Assembly (NCBI GenBank): GCA_014898425.1
Contig: RCSZ01000009.1
Coordinates: 62,001 to 126,000, forward strand
Reading direction: 5' to 3'
Source of the DNA: Botryotinia globosa
Taxonomy: Eukaryota; Ascomycota; Leotiomycetes; Helotiales; Sclerotiniaceae
DNA length: 64,000 nt
In this document: in pieces, positions 12,101 through 24,178 of the stretch
Position numbering within the stretch: position 1 is the first letter of the stretch
How the letters are laid out: the number at the start of each line of letters is the position of its first letter
Program-made: the position numbers and the translations under genes
Notes under the pieces: model-generated
Seen by the model: only the letters and a program-made list of their open reading frames with translations
What the model was told of the DNA's origin: nothing
Database searches by the model: none

Positions 12101-13039
12101 TCTCATTCGGATTCTCATCGCTTTGTCATGTCATGTCCCAAACCTGCATCCATCTGACACGCAAAAATCAAAATACCGATTCAGTACCATCAACATGTCT
12201 TTCTTCAATCCCTAGGTACATTGATCATGGTGACCCGTCGTGCTTGGTGTTGTTGTACTTTTCACTCTATTTTGCTGCGTTGGTTGTATTCTACTTGTAT
12301 CGTGGGCCATCTCGAAAATGTGAACGTGATAGATAGAGACCTCTTAATCCCTACCTTTGTCTGCTCCACGGACGGAGTACTTTGTCCATGGTGATTCGTG
12401 CCTTTTACCTATCGAGGACTAAATCCATCACGGACTTCAAGGTTGACAAGAGAAAATGATAAACACCAAAAGTGGCGAGGTGGCAGTATGGGGCCAATCC
12501 ATCCATCAAGAGTGGCAGAGTGGCAGAGAGGCAGAGTCGCAGAGTGGTCGTGACGGTGGCCCTTGGAGTTCTGGCCGCTTGAGAACAATGGATACTAATA
12601 AAATACAAGGATTCTGGAAAGGGACAATGAATTGAAACGAGGGTTTTAATATATGATCGCTGACGGCCCAGGAATGATTGGGTGATGTTGACAGCAGCCG
12701 TTCCGGTTCCAATTAACTGGATGGAATGAATGTGAGAGAGGACGAGGACGAGGGAGAGGGAGAGGGAGAGGAAGAGGGAGAGTTATTTTTACTTTCCCCT
12801 TCCGATGCTTTTGTTGAGAAGATGATGTAGTCCATGTGTGTGTGGTGTTGTCGTTGGTATTGTGATTGTTTTACCTTTACACCGATGAAGGGGCAGTGAT
12901 GGTGTTCAAGTCTATTCCCCTGGTGAATGTGAATGTGAATGTGAATGAATGTGACCGTGAACTGTGCTTGAATTCTTCCGAATCCTCAAGGGAATCAGAT
13001 CGGAATATGAGATATCGATGTCTACCCACCTACCTACTG

Positions 13040-13120
13040 TACCTACCTACCTACCTACCTACCTACCTACCTACCTACCTACCTACCTACCTACCTACCT
13101 ACCTACCTACCTGCCTGCCT
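13040..13120. repeat. (CTAC)n tetranucleotide array
   Basis: About 18 nearly perfect CTAC units ending in CTGC variants. The same unit recurs at 14537-14560 and, in reverse complement, at 39158-39200. Confidence 0.9.
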
Positions 13121-13612
13121 CACCCACACTGACACAGTAATGAATTGCATAAAAGGAATGTTCGAATTCGGATGTGAAGAGAGGCTGCTTTAAGCAGAAT
13201 GGAAGTACTAGGTAGAGTAGACATAAGATGGTTCTTCTGTCTATTCCTACTCTACATCCGGATTATGAATTTATGATGGATGATCTTGCTTGACGAATGG
13301 ATCTCACATACATACCCATACCATACGAGTACCGTCATGATTCAATTTTGACCAGGGAATGAACTTTCTTCAACAGCCATCCAAGCTCACTCCAAGCATT
13401 CTTCTTTGCATTTGAACCGTGCCTTACCGATCAAGCCTGCATCGCATTACCTGCTGCGACGTTTTCCCTCCTGGCGCCGGCGGCGTAGACGTCTCTTTCC
13501 GTAGCTAAATGAAGACATTCTGTTTACTGATGGTATATTGCCATGGCCCTTTCTCAAACAACTCCTAACTTTCAACCCTCAACCCCCAACTCCCAACATC
13601 TAACCACATAAT

Positions 13613-13645
13613 ACACCACACACCACACACCACACACCACACACT
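13613..13645. repeat. (CACAC)-type repeat
   Basis: Short imperfect run of CACAC/CACACCA units. Confidence 0.75.
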
Positions 13646-13711
13646 CCATTGTAAGATCTTACATACCTACCACCTACTTACTACCTACACCTTGCTGCCG
13701 CGCAAGAAAAG

Positions 13712-14404
13712 TTAAAATTGAGCTGAGCCCTGGCAACTATTCCATTGTGGGAGGGGCCGACATGCACTCCAGACTTTTTCATTCAGAACCAAAGCACCGT
13801 GCCCCAATTCTGCACAGATTCTGCGTTCTGCACATTTCCGGGAGCGAGATGTACGGAGTGAGTAAAGTGATGAAAAAGTCCTATCGGAAATTTTATGCTG
13901 ATGCTGATGCTCATGCTCATGCTGATGCTCATGCTCATGCTCATGCTGGTGCTCATGCTGGTGCTCATGCTCATCATGCTTATACTTCACAAATGGCTCA
14001 TGCTTCACGCTCATCCAATTGTCCGACTTGTGTCCTGTGCGGCGGCCGGGCTTGATTCTTTCAAGCTTGATCGCTGTGATGGAAGGGAAAGGGTTCGGTA
14101 GGTTACTGCGATGCACTCTACAAGCTTGTTCCGCCTGCACGACGGGATCTCCTGCTTTTGCATATCGTTTCTCTTTGATCCCGTCCCCCCCCTTTTTTTT
14201 ACGGTTTATCCTTGAAGGCAGAATAGCTGGAGCTTTCACGCTTGCTTGGAACTTGGAGATTGAGCTTGGATCATAAAATCTCTCGTGGTTATGAAGGCGA
14301 CACCAGTCACCAGCAGTGCACCACAACACTCCATCGAGGACCACCACACAGTGGCACATATGCACAGATGGGAGATCAATGGTATTGCCGGCATCGCATC
14401 GCAT
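13712..14404 (-). CDS. Hypothetical ORF with a His-Glu-rich repeat, 230 aa (weak)
   Basis: The minus-strand ORF starts with ATG at 14404 and runs 690 bases. Its centre is a His/Glu/Gln repeat (EHEHQHEHQHE type) encoded by the hexanucleotide array at 13895-13980. The rest has no recognisable domain, signal peptide or membrane segment. It is longer than most chance frames nearby, but the repeat itself removes stop codons, so I rate it doubtful. If real, the repeat would look like a metal-binding stretch; that is speculation. Confidence 0.2.
   Translation of the reverse strand: MRCDAGNTIDLPSVHMCHCVVVLDGVLWCTAGDWCRLHNHERFYDPSSISKFQASVKAPAILPSRINRKKKGGDGIKEKRYAKAGDPVVQAEQACRVHRSNLPNPFPSITAIKLERIKPGRRTGHKSDNWMSVKHEPFVKYKHDEHEHQHEHQHEHEHEHQHEHEHQHQHKISDRTFSSLYSLRTSRSRKCAERRICAELGHGALVLNEKVWSACRPLPQWNSCQGSAQF
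13895..13980. repeat. Hexanucleotide array (GATGCT/CATGCT)n
   Basis: About 14 copies of a six-base unit alternating GATGCT, CATGCT and GGTGCT. Open in several frames because its length unit is a multiple of three. Confidence 0.9.
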
Positions 14405-17400
14405 GGCATTGACAAATACTACCCAGGTAAGAAGATTGAAATTAGGTATGTAACGTAACCCCGTGACCTTTTTAGTATTAGTATCTGATGAGACTCAGCA
14501 TGGATACTCTCTGTATCCATACAATACTAATTTTATCTACCTACCTACCTACCTACCTAGTAGTATCTACTCTATGTTCCAACCTCCGTATCGTATCTAC
14601 CGAGCACATACACGAGCCGCTGAACCAGTTCCAACCGCCATCTTCTTTGCATAAAATATGAGAATCTTCCGTTCCTTATCACGACATTGCCAGATCTGCC
14701 ACCAGCGCGATCGCATATCTAGCTTCGAACGCCTCATGAGCACTACATAGTACATTCTACTTTTATGATCCACTGGTTCTCGGACTTTTTCAAGCCTCTT
14801 TCTTCATCATATCCTATTCTCCTACAAGCAAGTCCTTGATCATACAGTATCTGAGTATCATTATTCCTATTGAGCTCTTTGACACTGTCTAAACTAGGTA
14901 CTCGGTGGTATCCTCCGTTAACAATGTTCCGTCTTCCGTATACATATCTCGTAGATAACGCGATGCGTTTGTCGGTTCCATGTGCGTCAATGACCTAAAC
15001 CCTTCATGATTGCTCACTCATCCCTAACGAGAATGTCCGATAATTCACGGACTGATCGGAGCGAGCCTGGGATTTGGTTGGGATCACTAAAATAGCTAGC
15101 TTCAGCTCGACCTTAGCTGTACGGAGTAATGATATCTAGTGCGTTACGCCACGGGAATTCGTTTTGACGACTCATGGGATATATTCATCCCCTAGTTTCC
15201 TTTAATAGAAGGGAGGCCAAGAGATTTGGTGGAAAAGGAAGTACGGGAGAATTTCGATATCAGCCTCGGCTCCCGGACGACATTTTCGTAACGATTGCGG
15301 CTTGCGCGAAGTAGCATCCTTCTTTCAAAGCGGCTTAAACATCATAGTATATCCTCAAGGTTCTGAACCGGGTAGACAGTGGGGCGTTTCAATTGTCAAT
15401 AGATGAAGGGGGGCAAACAGGAGGTGAACTTGCATCCCTAATGTGATAACAAGGTGGTAATTATTGATTATTGAGGTGATTGAGTGATATTGATTGATTA
15501 TCATTGTAGTAACTCAACGACAATCTATGAAACCACCAACCACCAACCACCAATTAATCCTCTCCTTGAAAAGGGAGCCGTTCTATCAAGCCAGTAAAGT
15601 ATCTCATAACAGGTATGTTGAGGTTTAAAGCAGCATCAATTGTAACTCTCCTCCTGCCACTTTTGCAACATCCACATATCACGCCTTTGGCGCTTTTTCC
15701 CGCCACTTTACCACCAACAGCTTTTTTTTCTCTATCCTGAAATAGATGTATCAAATACCTAGGTACTGTTGTCAACTTGTTGAGACGGAAGGTCTCGACG
15801 CCAAGGATCTTGAGAACAACCGTAAGTTACTCTATCTGTGAACTCTGCAAACCGGGTTGTAACCTGTTCGTCAGTACCGAGTAATGTAGTCGTTCGGATC
15901 ATTTACTAATTTCACATAGACGACAACATGATGGTACGATCATACTCTATCTATTCTTCAACGATGCCGACAGGCTACATTAAATTGACGGCGATATTAC
16001 CTATTTATTAACCTGTCTCTGCAAGGATGGGGATGCCATCCGGTTTCCCCATTAGTAATGTAACACAGCGTACACCCAAATGGGCAATTCAATGTCCTTG
16101 ATCTTGTCATCTTCCAAGACTCAAGAGCAGGGTTTCATGGTCAACAACAAGGTTGGGGAATGACAACTGAAGCCGGAACAATGGCCGAATTAAACGGTCA
16201 TCGGTGTCATTCAAAAACGAGTGATCTTTGCGATAATGAAGATGCTGCCCCGTTCCATCCTTACTAGTATACATATGCGACAATGACAGGCTTCAGAGCA
16301 AGCATGTTGAACGCAGGGTTCCTTCCGATGTGAAAGGGAACTCCCTTCTTCTTTGCTTCTCCCGTGAGAAGTTGCGCTTGGTCACAATGAACGTAGCAAT
16401 TGAAGAGGCTCAAGCTGCCATGCCAGTGCATGCATTGGAATTTTCTTTCCCCAACAGATAATCCGAAAGATGGGTGATGGTAAAGCTGCATGCTTCAAAC
16501 AAAATCATACATACATACTTACATTGATTCGCATTGGCAATGGAACCTCTGACACGGCTTCATTTTGTTTGCTTACAAGTTACAACCAACAATCCATGTA
16601 CCGACATGCGCGAGTCGGGGTTGCAGGTGAGATTCTAGATCCCTCTCATATTAATTGTCTGTCCAAAATTGAATGCATTCCATCTCCAGACAACAGACAT
16701 CATGATGGAAATGTTATCATTTTAATATCGGGAACGAATCGGCAACACAAGCGCTGATTTGAATCGAAGCCCCAAGGACATGTACTGTTGGATGAATATT
16801 CAAAGGGTGGGGATGCTGTCTCAAAGCTCAAGATGACATCTAGGGTTTTCGAGCTCGTGAGTCGTGACCCAGGAACCTCGTCACACTTCATCTCGATAAT
16901 ACAATCGTGGACAAAGGAGACTGGTGGAACGAGCACCTTGTCAGTCTCGAAGTTAGCCATACTTCCTCCCAGCCAACATTTTCATCTTGTCAATCCGCCT
17001 CGAATTTGAAGGGGTCATCGGAGAGATGTGAAATCAGTTTTGTATCACATTTTCATACGGTGAGAAGCAAATGGTGAGATCTCGAAGTTGGGAGGCCAGC
17101 CAGTCAGTCAGCCAGCCTTCCGCGACCCCGACGCAAGGAACGGTGCGAAGATAGTGCACAGCATATAATACCGTTACTAGAACTTTTTGCATCGGTAGTC
17201 ATGGGTTTTTACTCATAATGGGTTTCATTCATCATTTGTTTGGAGAAGCTAACTCATCATGTGCTTTCAACTCTTTGAGACGAGACCAAACGAAGCTTCC
17301 CAGCTCACTTGCGTCATCACGCATACGTGCGTATCGATATCTAGATCTTGATTCTCAAGGTTTGTTTAATTACTGACAGCTTGATCTTTTTTGGGCACTT

Positions 17401-18799
17401 CTTGCGTAAAATGATGTCGATCTATTCATCTCTAAAGATTTATCTTCATGTACTCTGTATGTATGTACACATCGCAAATCTATGAACCCGCCGATTTGCG
17501 GAGGCAGATGATGGAGATCTTTTCATTTCTGTAAGAGCAGTTCTACAACAGTCGGTTACGTCTGCTGGTTAATGGAACAATGCGGCTCTCCGAGACAGGT
17601 ATTGTATGCCATGCTATGATGTGGTTTTATGTTGTACAATGAACTGGAAATTGGATGCAGATGGGGAGGAAGGAAAGGATATGGGAAGAGGCAGAGGGCT
17701 CCAAATTGCACCTTCAAAAATTACTCAATTGGGATGGATCATTCGGACCGCATGTGAAAACTCAATGGCGCCAAACCGATATGAATCCGAAAGATCAATT
17801 TCTGGATTCTGGATTCTGGATTCCGATCCATACTGGTATCAGTGTAAAACTCACGAGTCACGTTGTCTTACACTTTCAATTCTTTGTATAGACTATCCAG
17901 AATCCATTGGCAATACGTGACCCACGTATACCCATGAACTTCTTTTCACCGCCTCTCGCGAACACGATCCCAGTCACCTTGCTCCGCATCCAATTGGCTC
18001 CGTTTTACCTTTGATTCTTCCCCCAGTCTCCGTGCAGCAGCCTGTGAGCAGCCGCTGCGCATGCAGGATGCAAGTGTTATGAAGGCAAGGGCCACCAGAA
18101 AATTTCGGCATCAGACCCTGCAGAGTTTTTGTGCGCAGTATGCTAGTATGGCTATCCTTGTTGGATGAGATGAACGGAGGAAGGAGGGGAAACTTAATAC
18201 TGCTTGCTGAATGCTTATCGCGACGGGCGTCATCGAGCATTACCTGGTATGTCTCCGTTTGTGAATCCCTCTTCGTGATTCAATTAGTTCACGACTTCGA
18301 ACCAATTCCAATCTTCGCCCATGAATACCAAAGCCCATTAAACAAGGAACAGTTCCCCTTAACCCATCACGCACATCTGAAAAAATCCTTATTCATTGTA
18401 CATACGTACCTTATCCTCTCCTCCCATAACCACACTCCATAAGGCTAGTCCCCTTTTTCACTTTTCTGCACACGCGGAAAACGGTCCGTCTTACACCATT
18501 TCCAGAATCCCTGTCCTGTGTAGTTCTTGGCCTGCTTGCCTCCAATCAATTCATCCTACACCATTATGGTCTGTACAAAGCGAGAAACGCACAACATCGA
18601 GAAGCAGCAAGCCCAAAGATGCGCTAACGCAAGCCCCATGGTGAAAATCCCGAAGCGAGGCTTTCCCAAAGCGTGTCACCGAGTAGGAAGTACTGCTTCA
18701 TTGGGACTGGTGCGGGATTATCGTGGTTTGGGGGGACGGCTTTTCGTCGTTGTTGTTTCCTGTCTGGAGGAAATAAGAAAAGACTAGGGATGATCATGG

Positions 18800-18982
18800 A
18801 TGGAAGGCGAGGAGAGCGAAAAAGGCTCGGTCTACGACGTGGTGGATGGTGATTGGGGTAACGTTGTTCAAAGCGAGGACGAGAGCGAGTTATTTTTTCA
18901 TACTCCGTGGCCTGAGAGCCTATCCGCGAGTCTAGAGGGGAGGAAAGGTTTTGTTCTAATTGCGGTGATCGACACTCGTTGA
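18800..18982 (+). CDS. Small acidic ORF, 60 aa (weak)
   Basis: ATG-started frame with many Glu, Asp and Ser in the first half and a hydrophobic end (GFVLIAVIDTR). Its composition is protein-like, but the ORF is short and isolated. It could be a last exon of an unseen gene. No family recognised. Confidence 0.15.
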   Translation: MEGEESEKGSVYDVVDGDWGNVVQSEDESELFFHTPWPESLSASLEGRKGFVLIAVIDTR

Positions 18983-20231
18983 GGGGGTTTTGGGATGTTG
19001 TTCATATTCATATGATAATGAGAAACGATTTGATCGGGGAGTGTAAGTAGAGTGGGGTGGCACGATATGAGTAATGAAATGTGAGTCTCGAAAAGAGGGG
19101 AAGCCACTTGATTTGAGCATTTCGGGAGTCTAAATGAAGTTCGAGATTTTCTCAATGTTGGGATCTGGATTCTGGAGATGCATGTTTACACTGTGCTGTA
19201 CTGTACTGTACGGTACAGTTGTTGTGCATGCATACGGAGTAGGTACTGGATCGTGCAAAAAAGCTTAGACTCTCACGACGGAGCATGTACTCTGTATATA
19301 CATACATACGTACGTACGATATTGACATTTGCCCGCCGAAACTATAATGTCGATGCGGTAGAGATCAACAGCCTAGCTTGATGATGGGACTACGCACTAC
19401 ACGACACTACGCTGCTGCACCGCGCTGAGCGTATAAATTCTTGGCGAGAATGGGAATCATAGGACAAAGCTTGAACCCAGGACGCCAGAATTCATCCCTG
19501 GGGGGAGGCGAGGAATTCCTCATTGGGTATGGTTGGTTCACGGTTGAGTGCTGAATAAAAAGTCATTAATCGCTACACTACAGTGTGATAAGAATCCACA
19601 TCCAACATTTGATCATTCAACGAACTATACGATCGACAATTATTATTGATCTAGTGGGAGTGGAAACCCCGTATAGAGAAATGATTAATTTTTTCTTTTT
19701 TCTTTTTTCTCTTCAGAAGCAAAAGAGTGCTAACGTTAGCGGGGGACGGAGAAAAGGCCGTTTAATTTTTCTTTTCTTTTTCTCTTGTGTTGGCGATCAG
19801 AATGAGGTGGATGGCGTCTCTTAGCGTCTTCTACACCGCCTTTTTATGGTTGAGAACCTAGAGAGGGCGAATGAGGGGTTCTCGCTCTAGCGACAACGAA
19901 CCTTGGAAAAACGACTTTTTTTTCCTTTCTTTCTCATTGTGCTATCGTTATCGATGACTGATGGATTTTCTGGGGCATCCAATTGATGGCATTGAATTTG
20001 GAATACGACTGGCGACGATTCTTTTGTCCCGATCATAACATTCATTAAACATGGCGACTTGGAAACTTGGAAGGGCCACTATTTTCTTATCTCACTACTT
20101 TAGTCCAACAACCAGAGATGGTTCGAGTGCGGTAATAACGAGACAGCCAAATCTTACGGACGTGTTGGTTATCGAAGCACCACGCTTGATTGTATGTCAG
20201 CTTCTAGATACCCATGAAAGGAAAGTCTCAT

Positions 20232-20245
20232 GGGGGGGGGGGGGG
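20232..20245. repeat. Poly-G tract, G14
   Basis: Uninterrupted G run read directly; a matching C15 run lies at 39579-39593. Confidence 0.85.
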
Positions 20246-21734
20246 TTATAGACCAGGGCGGAAGTAAAAATAAAGAGAGGAAAAGATCTGAAATTTTATA
20301 CGCAACATTATGAAAGTCCACAGATTGAGCTCGCGAATCGGTTGCAAATGTAGGGGGGGAAAGCCCCAACGCTGCTGACACACAGTCGATCAAAACAATC
20401 AAAATCAAATATAGCCTTAATATGGTATCAATACATTGTAATTCCTCAAGACCCAGTGCGTGCTTACCCTCGCAGGGTAATACCCTTCTGACCCCAACAA
20501 AACCATTCGGAGATACTCCATATGTAAGTACCAAGAACTTCACATGGGAAGGACGTTGAAGGGAGTGGTACTTGCATCTTACAGTGGTGAAAGGAAAGAT
20601 ATGTCCGCGAAAACGGGAGTATCCGTTCCCATGTCATGTCCCTAAAACCTCAAACCAACCCGCGCCATCCATACATACATAGCTACGTACATACATCAGT
20701 CCAGACTCGCCATGTCAATCCGTAAGTGTTCTCGTGACCCTCACATGGTTGGAAAGATGTGCACATTTTGACCTCTCGGACTCAACCCCCAATTTGGTAC
20801 AACCCTCGTGTCCCAAAAGATGCAATTCTAGGATTGATGTATATTGCTCGCGCATAATTTTTTAAATGAACTGAGTGTTCTGTATAACCCCAATAGCGGC
20901 TCATCCAGAATATGATTACACTATCAACCGGTAGAAAAGGAGTCAACAGGGTGTTGCTGATAGAGGCGATGTTTGCTAATGACCGGAAAACGGCTGTTAA
21001 ATTCAAAGATGGAGGTACAAAACATGTATGTAAATAAAGAGCAGACGCGGCACGCAGGATAGAAAAGGCATGTGAGGAAGCGACTACGCACGCCACTCAC
21101 TTGATTGCATTGAATGGAAATAGGAACTTGCAGGAGTGGGAAATGCACGATTGGATACTTTTCGTATTTCGGCTTTTTCTGAAGGACGCACCAGCCATCC
21201 ATCTGAGGAGTGAATGAAAAGACGCACGACATAGTTGCAGCTTTCAAATTACATGGAGAGTACAGTAGGCACTGTACTGTAACGATCGTGCATCAAGCCG
21301 GCTGCTGTTCTGCGAGGCGAGGCGAGGCGAACGGGTACTTGCTGCTTGCATATCCTATGCTATGCCCTCCTTATCCCAGTGCCTCCTTCATGTAACCAAG
21401 ATATATTTTTCATGAAAAGATTGGGAAGGGCGAAGGAAGTGGCAAAGTAAGAACCAAATGAGAGAGACGTCAAAGTCGAATTCAATTTAGTAACGGATTG
21501 GCAATTCCATTTCAAGGAATTTCGGAAGCTCTTTTTGCCTTGCTCAACCAAGGATTTCGAGATGAAGAGGGGGAGAATTTAGAGGAATCGGATGATATTG
21601 AAATTTTGAAGGAATCATCGGATTGAAATGCATGATCGGGGATGTTTCTTCCTAGGGTATGACTGATTCTCGCTCAACCTTGAATTTTGATGAACACCAT
21701 ACATACTTTTTCATTTTTTCAAAACATGATGTGA

Positions 21735-22163
21735 TCACCCATCAATCATCCCGTATCCGTTCGAAACTTCGAAGTTACTGTGGTCCTTGAATGGAGATAT
21801 CGGAGAATAAGATTTTCTTGTGCGAAGTTCGTGAAACAGACAGAGTACATGGCTTTTACTTGAAGTGATGAACTGGTTTCGGAAGAGGGAGGTTGTTGTC
21901 TCGAGACTGGATTTGGGGGCTAATGCATTCCTGGATTCTAGAAATCTAGTCAGTCTATCGATGGGATGGCTCACGTGATCAGGCGTTTTGGGCGCGCCTT
22001 CTGTAACTGTATCAACGCACTCGCGCTTGTGAATGTTTTTCTCTACATCCCGCGTTTGGAAGTCAAAATCGACGACGAGTGAACATGTGGATTGCATGAA
22101 CTGTACAGTTGAAATGCCTCGATTATGATATGCCACCGATTGACCGTACGAGTTCAGATACAT
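21735..22163 (-). CDS. Hypothetical protein, 142 aa, divergent from the BRCT gene (weak)
   Basis: The minus-strand ORF starts with ATG at 22163 and has balanced amino-acid use without low complexity (contains DVEKNIHKRECVDTV and RLTRFLESRNALAPK). It lies head-to-head with the BRCT gene, with about 160 bp between the two ATGs, so a shared promoter is possible. No domain, signal peptide or membrane segment is seen and I recognise no family. It could be a chance frame in a leader. Confidence 0.28.
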   Translation of the reverse strand: MYLNSYGQSVAYHNRGISTVQFMQSTCSLVVDFDFQTRDVEKNIHKRECVDTVTEGAPKTPDHVSHPIDRLTRFLESRNALAPKSSLETTTSLFRNQFITSSKSHVLCLFHELRTRKSYSPISPFKDHSNFEVSNGYGMIDG

Positions 22164-22322
22164 ATTCCATACGACAACAAGTAAAGCGCGATATTTCTTT
22201 GTTTGAGTAGATTATTATGATCCCTGAACCTCTTCGACTCGCAAACTCTACGGAAAGGATACACGCAAGCGGGTATAGGCTCAAGGATAGCCTGATCTAC
22301 AATCTTTTACGAGAAAACAAGC

Positions 22323-23256
22323 ATGGCACCTCCAAAACCGCAAATCCCTCCGGCGGCAAAACCAGTATTTGGTGCTCATTTCGATGCGTGGAATTCATCA
22401 GCGACAGGGCATCAACGGGCAGAGAATAAGATAGGTGGTTCGACAGGATGGAGAGAATCTCGAGCATCGAAGCTAGGCCACCAGTTCAAGTCTGGTGGTA
22501 CAGGTGGCAAACGGATCTCCGACAAAGTTGGGGCAGGATCTGAAGACTGGGATGAGAAAGCGAACGCCTTGATTCCAAAAGAAGTCAAGGCAAGGGCAAG
22601 ACGAAGTGTCAGCGACATGTTAGTGGGGAAGCCAGGCTGTATGTTTTGTTGTCCCTTTCAAATTCCCTGTCCGATGCTACCAAACATACTTTATTGATGC
22701 TTGTCTGTCCCATTTAGTGCCGATGAGCGCCGAGGAACGACTGATGGAGATGCGGACACTCGAAGATGAAACGAAAGTGGAAGAGGACGATCTAGCCCGA
22801 AAGTCTAGAGGCATCTTTGATGAGCTGGTCATCTACATAAACGGTAGTACATATCCAATGGTCTCGGACCACAAGCTCAAGCAGTTGCTGGCAGAGAATG
22901 GAGCACGAATGTCGATGCATCTGGGCAGGCGACAAGTCACGCACGTTATCTTGGGCAAACCTTCTGGTGGAGGAAGTGGAGCTGGAGGTGGTTTAGCTGG
23001 GGGAAAGTTGGAGAAAGAGATACGAAGGATTGGTGGTTGTGGAGTTAAATATGTCGGTGTAGAATGGTATGGGCCTTCCGGTATCCCCTGTTTGCATATT
23101 CATACTAATATTTCTGGCAAATACAGGGTATTGGAAAGTGTCAAGGCAGGCAAGAGACTTTCCGAGACGCGGTTCTCGAATCTGAAGGTAGCTCCGAAAG
23201 GCCAGCGGAGCGTTTATGGCATGTTCAAGAATACGGCCAATGCCGACGTAGATTAA
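22323..23256 (+). CDS. BRCT-domain protein, 264 aa, three exons
   Basis: Exons are 22323-22638, 22718-23066 and 23127-23256. Both introns are GT-AG (GTATGT and GTATGG donors) and the joined frame is open. The N-terminal 100 residues are basic and rich in Gly/Ser. A single BRCT-like domain follows from about residue 130: FDELVIYINGSTYP, then LLAENGARMSMHLGRRQVTHVI, a Gly-rich loop, then GVKYVGVEWVLESVKAGKRL, the last carrying the conserved Trp. The layout resembles the N terminus of Rev1, but no polymerase part follows, so I do not call it Rev1. BRCT domains bind phosphopeptides or DNA ends in repair and checkpoint complexes (family knowledge); a nuclear repair role is inferred. A weak ORF lies head-to-head upstream. 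Confidence 0.85.
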
Positions 23257-24178
23257 CAATTGACGCTAAGGACACCGAGTGGGCAAGCGAATTGTTCATG
23301 CTTCCCAATTCTTTTTGGCTCAAGTCTACTTTTCGAGTCTTGAGAGGTATGTCATTGAGGTCAATGCATATGGTATGTATGATGTATCTATATATATATG
23401 GCATGGATGCCATATTCGGCTGTCTGCTTGCTGCTACGGCGTTGTGTTAGGAATCGAGGTGCATTCTGGGTGGCTGCATAGCATCTGCGATGGGAATAGG
23501 GAATATCATTTGGGAGGTTTAGAGGCGTTTGGTGAGATTCTGGAAAAGGCTGTACCATGACATAATTTGATATCACAGTAATTAAGAAACATCAATCACA
23601 TCCACCGTCATCATGCTGTCTTGTCATGCATGTTTGAGTGATGTACTTTCAAAGAACGACAAGAACATACTTAACGATGTCATTTTTCTCATCACCCTCA
23701 TGAAAGCATTCAATTGCTTTGGAGTGAAGTATCTGGATCTTTTCAGATGATCTAAGAGTGTCTCTCACTGAGAGAGCAACACTCGAATGTCGAGAACGAA
23801 GGCGGTGACGATGGTTTCTTGAATCTATGGCCTGGTATCATCCATTTGTGACCAAAATTGATATATCTACATGTATTCAAAACACAATCGTCCACCTATT
23901 GAAATCATTCAATAGATGTGTTCCGGCAACATATAAGGTTTGAAGTTATTGACAATTTTGCATGTCCATTCTGAAAGTAGAAATGGTAGATTCAATTGTC
24001 CCAAATATCGGAACGGCGAATCGTTTACCGATGCACGTTGCCCCGTAAACAGAAAATTCCACCATTCACAACACATCATACGAAAAGGTTTATCCACCAC
24101 CGCACAATATCTCAAACATTATATGATCACTGATTCAAAAGATACACTATCACAATCACGAACAAAGAGAGTTAGCAA
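23257..24178. other. Intergenic between BRCT and Cut12-like genes
   Basis: The two genes run in the same direction with about 920 bp between them. No gene is seen; the last part before 24179 is presumably the promoter of the downstream gene. Confidence 0.5.

Larger units (their letters stand above)
9465..22322. other. Gene-poor region of about 12.9 kb rich in simple repeats
   Basis: I found no gene here that I would defend strongly. The stretch holds many microsatellites and minisatellites, listed separately, mostly between 10.2 and 14.2 kb. It also holds a weak HE-repeat ORF at 13712-14404, a weak acidic ORF at 18800-18982 and a weak ORF at 21735-22163. A G14 run lies at 20232-20245. From 14.4 to 18.7 kb I saw nothing but scattered short frames, mostly without an ATG. 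Confidence 0.45.
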
